From Podospora pseudoanserina (lineage: Eukaryota; Ascomycota; Sordariomycetes; Sordariales; Podosporaceae), in NCBI RefSeq assembly GCF_035222485.1, contig NC_085922.1, forward strand, positions 1,317,001 through 1,381,000: a stretch of 64,000 bases of DNA. Reading direction: 5' to 3'. A model generated the notes under the pieces. The model ran no database searches and was not told the DNA's origin. It worked only from the letters and a program-made list of their open reading frames with translations. Below, one piece after another: positions 13,147-26,790 of the stretch; position 1 is the stretch's first letter; each line of letters begins with the position of its first letter. Both the position numbers and the translations under genes were made by a program.

Positions 13147-14887
13147 ATGAGTTCGAGCATACTGCTGCCCAAGGCTGCCGCGAAAACAGCTGCTATTGTT
13201 GCTCCTGTGAGGGGCGCGGTGCCGATATGTCGTCGTCAGCAGCGCATCGGATTGCCATCGGCGGGGTATAGCACCGCAGCTTCTACGAGAGCGAGACTTC
13301 CCAAGACGAGGGGAGGAGGAGTGCAGTATGTGGTTGTTCAACCTAGGGTAAGCTTTCCCCTTCTTTCCTCTTTGAGCATCACCACGGTTCCTAACTGACG
13401 ATATGTGCAAACAGTCCTTCCACACCACCCGCCCCCAGCTCGCAACCCCAAAGGACCCCTACGGCACCCTCGGCGTGTCCAAGTCGGCCTCTCAATCCGA
13501 CATCAAAAAGGCCTACTACGGCCTCGCGAAAAAGTTCCACCCCGACACGAACAAAGACCCAACCGCAAAGGACAAGTTCGCCGAGATTCAGAGCGCCTAC
13601 GAGATCTTGAGCGACCCCAAGAAGAGGGAGCAGTTTGATCAGTTTGGCGCTGCTGGGTTTGATCCCTCTGGCCAGCCTGGTCCGGGAGGAGCTGGGGGTC
13701 ACCCGTTTGGTCAGGGACATCCTTTTGGTGGTGGTGGGTTCGGTGGTCAAGGCGGGTTTGGGAGCAACATCAACTTTGAGGATTTATTCTCGAGCTTTAT
13801 GGGAGGTGGTGGTGGACCTTTTGGTGGGGGGAGGGGTGGTAGAGGGGGAGGGGGCCCGTTTCAGCAGCAGGAGATTATTCAGGGGGATGATATCGAGGTG
13901 CAGGTCAATGTCAGCTTTATGGAGGCGGCCAAGGGGGCGAGCAAAACGATTACTATTTTGCCGCTGACGAGCTGCAAGACTTGCAGCGGGAGTGGGCTGA
14001 AGGAGGGGACGCAGAAGGCTACTTGTAAGGCTTGTGGGGGGTCGGGGACGAGGGTGCATTTTATGAGTGGGGGGTTCCAGATGGCGAGCACGTGTGGGAG
14101 CTGTGGGGGGAGTGGGACGGCTATTCCCAAGGGGGCTGAGTGTAGGAGTTGTTCTGGGGAGGGGGTGACGAGGGAGAGGAAGAGTATTAGCGTTGATATC
14201 CCCGGGGGGATTGAGGATGGGATGAGGTTGAGGGTCAATGGGGAGGGTGATGCGCCAGCGATGGGTAGGGCTAGCACATCTGATGCGAGGGGGACGCAGG
14301 GGGATTTGTATGTGTTGGTGAGGGTGGCCAAGGATCCAAAGTTTACGAGGCAGGGGTCGGATATTCTTTATACGGCTTCGATCCCGTTGACTACGGCGTT
14401 GTTGGGTGGCGAGGTTACCATCCCAACACTGGAGGGGGATGCCAAGGTCAGGATTGGGACGGGGACGAACACTGGAGACAAGATGACGCTCGCGGGCAAG
14501 GGTATGCCGAAGTTGGGAGGGAGGAGAGGGGGGATGGGCGATTTGAAGGTGGAATTTAGGGTCACGATGCCAAAGTATCTGTCTGCGAACCAGAGGACGC
14601 TGGTCGAGATGCTGGCGGATGAGATGGGCGACAAGACGGCGAAGCGGATTATGAACTTGCATAAGACGTGAGAGAACCTTTCTGCACTCCCTTGGATTTG
14701 GACAACCTGCTTAAATTACATCTTGTTTTGTGGTTTTAGGTCGGATAGTTCATCAGCAGAGTCGCACAAGAACGAGGGGTTCCTCAAGTCGCTTTGGCAC
14801 AATCTCACCAACAACCCGGAGCACATGCGCGAGAAGGAGAACGACGAGGCGAACAAGAAGGATGGTTCTTCTTCCGAGAAGAAGTAA
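13147..14887 (+). CDS. mdj1: Mitochondrial DnaJ-type co-chaperone Mdj1
   Basis: Exons 13147-13347, 13415-14667 and 14740-14887; introns of 67 and 72 bases start GTAAGC and GTGAGA. The product is 533 residues. The N-terminal ~70 residues are rich in Arg, Ala and Ser with almost no acidic residues, as in a mitochondrial presequence. The J domain covers about 81-146, with HPD at 109-111. A long Gly/Phe-rich segment follows, then four zinc-binding CXXCXGXG-type repeats ([32 protein letters not shown]), then the C-terminal substrate-binding domains. The last exon adds a charged Lys/Glu tail. Type I DnaJ proteins with a presequence stimulate the matrix Hsp70 (Ssc1) in folding and mtDNA maintenance. 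All diagnostic residues are intact. Confidence 0.95.
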
Positions 14888-16553
14888 AAACACAGCGAAA
14901 ACAATACGACGACAAGGTTACGGAACTACGAGTGAAAAATAGTGTACGATTCTTTCGGAGTGTTTTTCCTTGAAGCTGTAAACTGCACAACAAAACTACG
15001 AACATTCGATGGATACGATCGGTTTCACTCGACATACTGGGATGGACGGATTGTACGTTTTTGGTAGAGGAGGGGGATATGGGAGGCAAGATACAGAGGT
15101 AGAGGGTGGTAGTAGGTCGGTGAAAATGGTACATGGAGTTGTTTTGGCTTTTTTTTTGGTTTGCACATGCATTGGAATGGTGTTGGCTGCGGTGGCTTGC
15201 TTGGTCACTTTTTTGAACGAAGACTGTGAATTTTTCTGGTCTTTCGATCTGTTGTATATTATCAATGTATTTTTTTGGTGGGGAGGGAGGATGGAGGTAG
15301 TCGAGAGAGGGCTGAACTGATTGTAAACAGACATCACAGATATATACACACCGCACATTATCAACAGACAAAAGAACCACTCTGCATAGTACTATTTTTG
15401 GTTTTTCTTCCGGGGTTTGATGGTTAAGAGAGGTGGACTTGTGTATTCTTGGCATATACGTGTAGTCAGTGGAGTTTGAATGCTTGTGTTTGTGGTGGTG
15501 AAGAATTGAGGCCGGTGGTTGACGGTGGGCTCTCGGTCAATTTCTCGGGCGCTTGGGGTGAGGGGGCGTTGGCTGGCATCGGGGGAATCATGGTGAGTGA
15601 GGCCGAGGATGGCACTTCGGGAGCATGGCATGACGGGTAGGGCAGGGGAGGGCTTTGGAGAGCTGGGGTTGTTGGAGAACGATGTCTGGATTGACATCAC
15701 AGAGAGAGCAAATATGATGAGATTTGAAGATCTGAGCTGACGAGATATTGCCGTATGCACAATGGACTAACAGACGTTTTGTTCAGCATCTACATGGTCT
15801 ACACCACTTACCACACCGTCGACCGTTGTGCCCCTCAAAAGCAAGCCACCACGATGGCTGGGGGGGGGGGAAGGAGTTAGGTTGCTCCACAACCGTTGCG
15901 ACTTCCCCGGAGATGTTACCCCAGAAATGAGATCAGGAACCATCAACGGCGTCCAGTTTGCGGGCATCTAGTATTCGTTTGATCGTTGTCTACTTCATCC
16001 TCACTACTTTAGAGTTGTCGTTCTACACGATCTAACGATATGCCACAAGTCAATCGGACCGCGCGGTGGCTTGGTCTTGACCAAGATGGCCAGGACATGG
16101 TCTATGCAAGGAATCAGAAGTAAACAGTCATAGTTTCGGCGACCACGTTTTTCATTTGTTAGAAGGGGGTTAGTGGTTAGGTACGAGGTAATGGGTAGGT
16201 AGTATGCCCCTGGGCGGGGCGATCAAAGTCGCAACGCATCCCGGCCGGCGTAGAGACACAGCATGACATACAGCCGAGGCCGTACCGAGCATACCATACC
16301 ATACAGAGGCCCCTCCCCGAATCCGAACTTGGGTCTTGGGTGTGAAGGGCCGATATCGAAAAGCAAGTTGTTGTCAATGGGTTAGGTAGGTTGACAGCGG
16401 CATCATGGGTACCTAGATTGTGGATAGCGCCCAAAAAGCAAATATTTAAGATGATGATCGTCCGCCTCTGTTGTCAGAGAGAGAAGGGCAGAGACACCCG
16501 CTCTTCTCTCAGTCTCCCGATCTTTTTCACGAAACGGAAACGAGAGAAAAAAG
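14888..16553. other. Intergenic: mdj1 3' flank and glucoamylase promoter
   Basis: 1.7 kb with no convincing ORF. The right half is the glucoamylase promoter. It holds SYGGRG hexamers that match the CreA/CRE-1 carbon-repressor consensus: CCGGAG at 15907-15912 and GCGGGG at 16214-16219, plus a CTGGGG leading into an 11-base G run (15860-15870). An AT-rich AAATATTTAAG at about 16440 could be the core promoter. No transcript evidence was available. Confidence 0.45.
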
Positions 16554-18782
16554 ATGCCTTCCATCTCAAATCTTGCGCTGGCTGGCCTTTTGGCTGCTGG
16601 CCAGGGGGCTAGTGCTTCGCTTGTTGGGGCTATTCAGTTGGAGAAGTTTATTAAGCAGGGTAAGTTTTGCGGTTTGGTTCCTGGGGGGGGAGAGGAGTGA
16701 GGATTTGTGTGTTTGCTGACTTGCATTTTGCCGTGACACAGAGACCCCCATTGCTCTCCAGGCTGTCCTCGACAACATCGGCCCTGACGGAATCAAGGTT
16801 CCTGGTGCTGGACGCGGTCTTGTGATTGCTAGCCCGTCTACTTCCGATCCTGATTGTGAGTTGGACCCAGTCTGCCGCCAACATGCCTTGCATGAATGTC
16901 CTGTCTAACCATGAGAAACCACCAGACTTCTTCACCTGGACTCGTGACGCGGCCTTGACTTTCAGGACGCTGATTGATGATTTCGTGTTTGGAAACAAGG
17001 CTCTTGAGCCGTTGATCAATGATTATATCTACGGTCAGGCTCGTCTCCAGACTGTGAGCAACCCTTCGGGGACGCTTTTGCCCAACGGTGCTGGGTTGGG
17101 TGAGCCGAAGTATATGAAGGATGGTTCGAGGTATAATGGGAACTGGGGGCGTCCTCAGCGCGATGGGCCTCCTTTGAGGGCTATTTCGTTGATTCAGTAC
17201 TCGAATTACCTTGTCTCGAAGGGGCAGAAGGCGAGGGTGAAGGATGAGATTTGGCCCATTATTGCTAATGATCTGGCTTATGTTGGACAGTACTGGTACG
17301 TTTCCATTTTGTCCTTGTTGAGGTGATATCTGCTGTTGTGTCCTCCGAATCCTGCCGGCATATCAAATGCGGTGGGAAGGATGACGGGATGGCAAGCAGA
17401 AGGGACCATGCAGCTTACTTCGACAACGTGGCCCGCGTAACCCGCGTGACCGCATGACGAGTCTGGGGAAACACAAGGCTGACAGTTGTTTTGTCTCTAG
17501 GAACTCCACTGGCTTCGACCTCTGGGAGGAGGTGAACGGTGCCTCGTTCTTCACCACCCAGGCTCAGTACCGCTCTCTCGTCGAGGGCGAGGCCCTTGCC
17601 AAGGTCCTCGGTCTCCCCTGCACGGCCTGCGCCGAGGCTCCCCAGGTCCTCTGCTTCCTCCAGTCCTACTGGAACGGCAAGTTCATCACCGCCAACTTCA
17701 TCCAGGGCAACCACAACCGCGGCGGCGTCGACGCCAACACAGTCCTCGGCCCCCTTGTCGCCTTTGACCCTTATGCCCCCTGCGACTCCCCCAGCCTCCA
17801 GCCTTGCCACCCTCGCATGCTGGCCAACTTCAAGAACTTTGTCGACACCTTCCGTGACCCGGCCTTGTACCCCATCAACAAGGGCATCCCCCAGAACAAG
17901 GGCATCGCTCTCGGTCGCTACCCGGAGGACATTTACTACAACGGTAACCCCTGGTACCTCATCACCCTCGGTTCCGCCGAGTACCTCTACGCCGCCATCG
18001 CCAGCTGGGAGAAATCCGGCGGCATCACCATCACCCCCACCTCCCTCCCCTTCTTCAAAGACCTCTACCCGTTGGCTCGCGTCGGCACCTTTGGCAAGCT
18101 CCATCCCGCGTACTACCTCATCAAGGGCCTAGTCAAGACCTACGCCGACTCCTTCGTTGCCGTCTCCCAAAAGTATACCCCCAAGGACGGCATGATGGCC
18201 GAGCAGTTCCTCAAGGTTGAGCCCTTCACCCCCATCTCTGCCAGAAATCTCACCTGGTCTTTTGCCGCCTTTGTCGGGATGAACCACCGCCGACAGGGCC
18301 ACCTCCCTCCCTCGTGGGTCCCCAAGAATGTCAAGGTCCCTGATGTCTGCGTTGGTACCTCTGTCAAGGGCACCTACGCCCCTGCCACCCAGGCTGGTGC
18401 TCCCAATGTTACTATTCCTTGCATCTCCAACGTTCTGTTCCAGCTCAATGCCTCGACGTATTATGGCGAGAACCTTTATGTTGTGGGCAACTCGCCCACG
18501 CTGGGTAGCTGGGATTTGGAGACGGCGTACCCGCTGATGAGCAGCAGGTATACTGACGAGAGGCCGCTTTGGTTCGCCACCATCCCGCTTGAGATGGAGG
18601 AGGGTGTGTCCACGCTGAGGTACAAGTATGCCAGGCAGCAGGATTGCGGGCAGGAGTGGATTGTGGAGGAGGAGGAGAGGGTGTTGGAGGTGCCGGCTTG
18701 TGTGAAGGATGGGAGTGAGGAGGTTTTGGCGGAGAGGGATGAGGCTTTCAACGGGCCTGCTGGGTCTCCTGGCGGTTGCTAG
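16554..18782 (+). CDS. gla1: Glucoamylase, GH15 with C-terminal CBM20
   Basis: Exons 16554-16659, 16742-16855, 16926-17295 and 17501-18782; all introns have GT/AG ends and the frame is continuous, giving 623 residues, the size of Neurospora-type glucoamylases. The first ~20 residues (MPSISNLALAGLLAAG) are a signal peptide. The GH15 catalytic domain includes FFTWTRDAAL and WNSTGFDLWEEVNGASFF; by comparison with Aspergillus enzymes, Glu207 of the WEEVNG motif is the general acid and Glu431 of the MMAEQF motif the general base. A linker leads to a starch-binding CBM20 (about 502-605) with NLYVVGNSPTLGSWD and the terminal ERV-LEVPAC pattern. Exo-acting alpha-1,4-glucan glucohydrolase, secreted, releasing glucose from starch. 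The gene is probably under carbon repression (see upstream region). Confidence 0.96.
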
Positions 18783-19112
18783 ATGTTTTGTTTCTAGGAG
18801 AGCATCTGAGAAGGGGTTGTTGTACATATATGAAATCTTTGGTTGCGAAAAGAAAAAGCATGGAGAATTGACACATATGGGGGGGGTTATGGGGTGTAAG
18901 GTATATTACTGAGATATAAAATTCAACTTGCACATAGTTAAGCCTGACCTTTGGTATGATTTCAACGTGGAACTCCGCAGACAATGATTGCTTCTTGCTT
19001 GACCTCCAGTGAACATCGAAAAGTGGTATATGCCCAACTGTCTATCTCTATGCAAAGAATCAACAAAAGACCGCCTACGCTTGCTATCCCAACCCAACGC
19101 CTCCAGCCAAAA
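18783..19112. other. Intergenic between convergent glucoamylase and thioesterase genes
   Basis: 330 bases of shared 3' flank, A/T-rich, with a run of nine Gs near 18880. No ORF or RNA gene seen. Confidence 0.6.
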
Positions 19113-19695
19113 CTACAACTTCGGAGCAGGATCAATATTAACCTTCCCATGCTCACACACAGCCACGACCGCCCCGTTGTCCTTCCGCTTCATCACACCC
19201 CTCAAGGTAGCCATCTTCGCCCCGATCTGCAAGATGTCACACTCAATCAAGACCTCGGTGCCGACCGGGGCTGGACGGAGATAGGTGGTGTTCAACGTCC
19301 GGGATACCCCCAGATACTGCCAGAACCCGGGCTTGGACACAAGGGCGGTGGCGGTGGAGGTGCAAAAGTCAAAGAGGGTTGCCGTGCAGCCTCCGTGGAG
19401 GTTGTTGAGGCGGTTGCAGTGCTGGGGCTCGACGGTGAAGCTGAAGAGTACTTTGGGGTGGGGTTGTTCGTCTGAGGCGGAGACGAGTTTGAGGTTGGGG
19501 AAGAAGGAGTTGGTCCATTCCTGGGAGGGGTGGTTAATAAATATATACTAGGGATGCCTGGGGGAAACATACCTCGTCTTCCTTGTTGATGGCTTTTTGA
19601 GAAAAGGTCTCGATGAGAGCCCTGACTCTGGCCTCGCCCTTGAGGTTGAGGTAGTCTTGGTCGTGTTCCCACGCGCCGCTTTTGTCTTTGGACAT
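19113..19695 (-). CDS. Hot-dog fold acyl-CoA thioesterase (PaaI/ACOT13-like), possible PTS1
   Basis: Exons complement(19573-19695) and complement(19113-19520); the 52-base intron starts GTATGT; 176 residues. The core shows NRLNNLHGGCTATLFD, the HGG motif (His83-Gly84-Gly85) and following Asp92 of the 4HBT superfamily, then a SRTLNTTYLRPAPVGTEV strand pattern typical of PaaI/ACOT13-like enzymes that hydrolyse acyl-CoA thioesters. The protein ends in Pro-Lys-Leu, a permitted though weak variant of the C-terminal peroxisomal signal. It is transcribed divergently from PEX12, with 530 bases between the two start codons. The substrate chain length cannot be read from the sequence, and peroxisomal location is an inference. 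Confidence 0.88.
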
Positions 19696-20225
19696 GGTGA
19701 TGAGTGGCTAGGGGGTTGAGATCCAGGCGTGGGTTAGGGTTGTAGGGCTGAGGAAGGTAATGCGGTTGGCTGCAACTAACACCAAAGAATAGAGTAACAA
19801 TCGGATGTCACGTACGAGTTTACAGATCGAATCTAGACCGACCTGAATGAAGAACAGGCACACCAAACAACGTCCAGCAACACATGCAATATACCGGGCT
19901 CATCTGGGGGCTTAAAAGGATATATGGGATTCCCCCGCGTATTTCCCATCTCTAGCCCCTGCTTTTCAGGTGGAGGTTACCCCAACTGCATCAACTGCAA
20001 AATCCGAACCTGGGGAAACGTGCCTCGGCAAATCGCGTCAGGAACCCCTGCCCGCTACCGCTAGCTTAAACATGCGTAACCGCACCAACCCTTGTCGGTG
20101 ATCGCATCCGTCGCAATCACATTCAAATCTTGAGATCTCATCTACACATCACATATGCGCCAACCATCACAACCCCGTTGACCATCTTCAACACGGTTCA
20201 GTTCATCCCGGAGAACAGACCCAAA
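19696..20225. promoter_or_regulatory. Shared divergent promoter of thioesterase and PEX12
   Basis: 530 bases between two divergent start codons. It contains CCTCGG at 20023-20028, the hexamer recognised by the fungal FarA/FarB/CTF1 family of fatty-acid-responsive Zn2Cys6 activators. One copy in a region this size can occur by chance (roughly one in four), so it is suggestive only. No other elements recognised. Confidence 0.4.
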
Positions 20226-22498
<2,273 letters not shown>

Positions 22499-24514
22499 TT
22501 AAAGGGCAGCTTTTGTTGTGGGGACAGCCCCCTCGATTACTGCCGTGTCTTTTTCGCTCTTGGGTTCGTCAGGCTTCTGCTGCGAGATGCTATCCCGTCC
22601 TGAGGAAGATGACTTGCTGTGGCGCTTGAGAGCGTCGGTTCCCTTCTCTGTTGTTGTGGCAGATAGGACGGGTCCCTCGTTGGCTCCTTGTGCTGGCGGA
22701 CCTGCTGCCTGGCCTGGACCTCCTGGACCTCCGGGGCCCTGCTTCTTCTTAATGCTGACCCACTCCATGCCAAATGCCATAAGCAAGGCGACCAGCACCA
22801 CTCCGAGTGCTGCCAGGAATATGTGTCTGCATGCGAATTCGTAGGCGTCTACTACTTGAGACCTGTACTCGGGCCCTACTCTGTCAAGGAGATGTGTGGC
22901 GCCTTCGGTCACAATGATCCTGGATCCGCCAATGCCAGGGATATCCTGCAACTGGGACACGAGAATGTTGCTGAGAATTGTTTGCCCGACCGAGGTGAAG
23001 ACGGCACCACCCAACTGCTGTACGAAAAAGTTGATAGCAATTCCCGCCGGCATATCTTGCTTGGAGAGCACCGCCTGGACAGCAAGACCGCTAGTCTGCA
23101 TGCCGAAGCCCACGCCAAAACCAGCCAGGAACTGGTAGGCGATCCAGTGAGATGAAGGACTGTCCTCTGTGAGGGTGCTGAGAAGGCCCTCACCGATCGA
23201 CATCAAAATGGGCGCCACGATCATGGACGGCACATAATAGCCAATTGCCTGGGTGGCAAACCCGGAGCCTATGCTGGAGAAGACCAAGCTGAGCACCAGT
23301 GGCACAGTGTAGATTCCCGACTTTATCGGATCGACTTGCTTGACTGTTTGGACTAGTATCATGTCAGCACAACTCCCAAAGCTGGACCGAATGGCAGCCT
23401 ACACCAGATTGGCACATAGTACACCAGCATTAGCATGGATCCTGATAGGAAGAATGTGTAGAGGGTGCCAAAGAACACACTCCTCTGCGTAATTACCCTC
23501 GGTGGAATGGTTGCGGTCTCGGGCAGCTTGATTTGGACCGTGGTGTAGGCGATAGTGCAGAGTCCAAAGAAGACAAACAGGACAATGATGCGCCAGTCGT
23601 TCCAGTCATAGGTCGACCCACCCCATTGCAAGGCAATGAAGAGACAGACTATGCCCGGGAAGAGAAACAGTATACCAATGGGATCCAGGCGTTTGACATG
23701 TTGGCTGAAAGGGGCCGGCGGATGATCCTCCGTTTTGGGAGTCCACCACCACCAGAGAAAAACCGAGGCGACGGCACCAATTGGGAGGTTGATGTAGAAA
23801 CACCACCTCCAGGTAGCTCCTCCAGTAAAACCACCGCCGACAAGAGGACCCATCACAGACGCCAACCCAAAGACCATACCAAAGAGGCCTTGGAACTGGG
23901 GCCTCTTATGCAGTGGAACCATATCGATCAGAACCAGAAGTGTGCCGGAAAAGATGCCGGCTCCGCCCAAGCCGGCAATGGCTCGACCCAGGATGAAGAC
24001 AATCGAGTTTGTAGCGGATCCGCAGATAGCCGAGCCGATCTCAAAAACCAGAATGCTTGTGAAGAAAGTCCTAAAGTCCTCACTGAGGTCAGTAACGTGT
24101 TCACTCGCACACGAGTTTCACAATGACGTACCACTTCTTGTCGTAGAACTTATAAATGCGGCCGAAAACCAGTTGGGCACAGGCCGTCGTCAGCATGTAT
24201 GAGGAGCCATACCAACCAATATCGCCCAGAGAATTAAACTCGTCCGTAATTCTCGGGACAGCCGTGGCGATGATGGTGCGATCCAGGGCCACCAAGAAGA
24301 GGGCGAGAAAGTTACACAGGATCGTGACCCAGAATTTGACACTTTTAGGCTTGTAGAGGTCCTCATCCCCCCCGACAGCCGCTCCCGGAGGACCTGAAGC
24401 CGGGGCAATCTTCTCGACGTCGCTCATCTGAGGAGTCGTGTCGGTCTGGGTGACCTGTCCCGACTGCCCGCTCCCGCTGCCGAGCGAAGTCAGAGATCGC
24501 TTTTCGGTAGCCAT
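22499..24514 (-). CDS. DHA2-family MFS multidrug transporter (14 TM)
   Basis: Exons complement(24132-24514), complement(23403-24070) and complement(22499-23352); introns of 61 and 50 bases; 634 residues. The cytoplasmic N-terminus (1-78) is followed by [20 protein letters not shown], the D1-type motif of 14-helix drug:H+ antiporters. Next come [11 protein letters not shown], the helix-5 motif-C region [30 protein letters not shown], and a second half with [16 protein letters not shown]. The C-terminal tail after helix 14 is Gly/Pro- then Ser/Lys-rich. Members of this family export toxic compounds or secondary metabolites at the plasma membrane; the substrate here is unknown. It is divergent from a Zn2Cys6 regulator, a common arrangement for a pump and its regulator, but no biosynthetic genes are nearby. 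Confidence 0.93.
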
Positions 24515-25812
24515 GGTGGGCAGATATCCGAGACGATCGGAGACGGCAGAAGTTGCGTAAGGCCGCTGAGATAAATGGCGAAGAAGGCGTGTGAGAGGTG
24601 AGGCGTGACCAGCCGAACCGTTTGAACAAACTTGGACCCACGAGGAAATGAGGTTTGAGGGAGCGTATGTAAATAGGGGCGCGGCAAGGGAGCTAGGTTC
24701 GAAGGGAGTGACCTTGTGCAAACTTTAAAATAAAATACCTGACCTGGGTAGGTAGGTATTGCTGCTGCAAGACTCAGACTCAGATTCCGGCGGGTGGGCG
24801 AGACAGGAATGCGTCTCGGGCCTATTGCTGCGCGCGGCCAGAGACAAGATGTCGTCAGGTAGGAAGAGAGCGAGCAAGCAGCCTTGATTGGGGTATATGC
24901 CCCCGGGACGGAAGATGAACGAGGTGACGGCCACGAGCAACATCGACAAGCCACAGCCTGGAACTGGAACTACAGCGCAACCGATACCGCAGGACTCTTG
25001 TGTTATATAGAAGCTGCGACCTGGCCGGTGCCTGCCTCTTGCGAGAAGATCAGAGCAGCCATTGTCCGCCCGAAGCCAGAACTCCGCCAGTTAGGTTGGG
25101 TAAACAAGAACTTAGGTTGGAACTAAGTATAAGCAATCTATCCGGGCCGTGTCAAATGTAGGTGCAGCGGACATGAAGCACCGGTCGTTGCAGCACTCTG
25201 TTTCGTTTAGGCCTCTTGTCTCGCTCATATTGGGCGATTGGATATTATGATGCGAGGCCGTCGTTATTTGGACCTGGAGTTTCCCCAGACGGGTCCGGTG
25301 GTCGTGTAAGCGATCTATCTCCTGGTACAATATACCCCGGCTTCGCAACAGCGCTCCTAGTGCTAACGGTTCTTTTTAGTGTGGAGGCCCTTCCTTGTGG
25401 GCATTGACCAATCGCGACTAGCGCCGGCATCTCGCTGAGCTAGTCCCTGTTGGTGGAGAGCGCCCAGACCGGGCATGAGCCACGTCCCTTCGGTCCCGAG
25501 ACATGTTCCTTTCTTTGTTGAGACCTCACTGACAGCTGTTTCCCAGCGATTCACAGCTGACATGCGCCGGCCGCGTATAAATCCCGAATCTCCAAGAGCG
25601 CCCCCCTCTCTCTGCCGCTGCTCCTTCCCACGATTGGGACGATGTGTGCTGCCTTGTGCAACTCGAGCGCGCCAGTGGCATCCCAATCAGGGTGAGGGGG
25701 ATGACATGTGTGTGTGAAGACACCCACATCCACTCCTTGACTCCTTCCTAAGCGGAGGTGGCCATGGAGGCATTGGCGGTATGGTTAGCAGGAAGGAGCT
25801 CTTCTTCATCTG

Positions 25813-25850
25813 GCAGCAGCAGCAGCAGCAGCCTGCCTGCCTGCCTGCCT
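25813..25850 (+). repeat. Compound (CAG)n-(GCCT)5 microsatellite
   Basis: About six GCA/CAG units (25813-25831) joined directly to five GCCT units (25831-25850), in the leader or promoter of the Zn2Cys6 gene. Confidence 0.9.
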
Positions 25851-26087
25851 CGTCCCTTCCGGGTTCCTTTCTTACCTTAACCAGATCCAGATCCAGGACA
25901 GCAGGGGCAACTGCTCGGCAGCAGCTTACCCTGCGTCAGTTCTTCATCGAATTGTATCTCCCCGTTTCTTCTTCAGGTTCCATCTTCACCTCCGTCGTCG
26001 CCGCCCCCCCCTTTTCTGAATTTGCTCTCCCCTCCAGTGCCCTCTGTTCGTTCCACCGTGGTGGTATTGCTTGTTATTTGCTGCTGC

Positions 26088-26114
26088 TACATACATACAT
26101 ACATTACATACATT
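26088..26114 (+). repeat. (ACAT)n microsatellite
   Basis: Tetranucleotide ACAT repeated about six times with one interruption, upstream of the Zn2Cys6 gene. Confidence 0.85.
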
Positions 26115-26790
26115 GGATATTCCATTCCCATTGTTCTCCTGTACACGGGGGTCTGAGACCCGCAGGGCATCATCCATCAAATCCCCTTCATCGCAGCTTC
26201 CTCGAGCTGGGTGCCTTCCCAAGAGGACGGACGGCGCAGCCACTCTGGAATGGTCCGACCTGCCTATTGACAGCTGCCAATCTCGCATTTTGCTGTCGCC
26301 CGGTGTTGCCTTGTTGCGTATCGTCCATTTCGCCAGTCGTCAACCACCAGTCATCGGCCATCGGTAGTCGGTCGTCGCACCTCACTTTGCCCGCGCATCG
26401 GCAGTCAAGACACCCCCCCTGGCAGGACAGGCAGCAGAGGGAGGCATTGTTCGGCCCATCCTCACCGACTGCGCCGACTCGTGCAGCGATCGCCCGTCTT
26501 TGACATATACCATCACACATACCTGACCTCTCTGCCTTGCCTTGCCGACAGAGACCAAACATCCAGCCGGTCGGATACCTTGCGGCTCTGCCCATCGCTC
26601 CGACGGTATTGGCCAGATCTTGCTGGCTGAACCTGGCCGAGCATTGGGGGGAGGGACCAGAGCGAAGCGCGGCAGACCTGCATCGCTTCCTACATTCCAG
26701 TTCGTCGCTTCGGGCCCGAGCGGTTCACCCGCGCTTCCGGTATCGTTCGAGAAACGACCGTCTACCAGGTCGGCCCATATTACCCACACC

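Larger units (their letters stand above)
24515..26790. promoter_or_regulatory. Divergent intergenic region, MFS transporter / Zn2Cys6 regulator
   Basis: 2.3 kb between two divergent starts. It holds simple repeats at 25813-25850 and about 26088-26114 (listed separately) and GGTAGGTAGGT at about 24750. Several 60-240 codon frames exist but overlap on both strands and match nothing I know; the longest reads into the regulator gene from upstream of its ATG. Probable promoters and a long leader for the regulator. Confidence 0.45.

Noticed and set aside
13784-14662. 292-codon frame antisense to mdj1
   Set aside because: It mirrors the conserved DnaJ exon; its composition follows from the strong codon bias and Gly/Phe repeats of the sense strand.
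17415-18827. Long minus-strand frames (229 and 232 codons) opposite glucoamylase
   Set aside because: Shadow frames of the GC3-rich fourth glucoamylase exon, with no domain resemblance.
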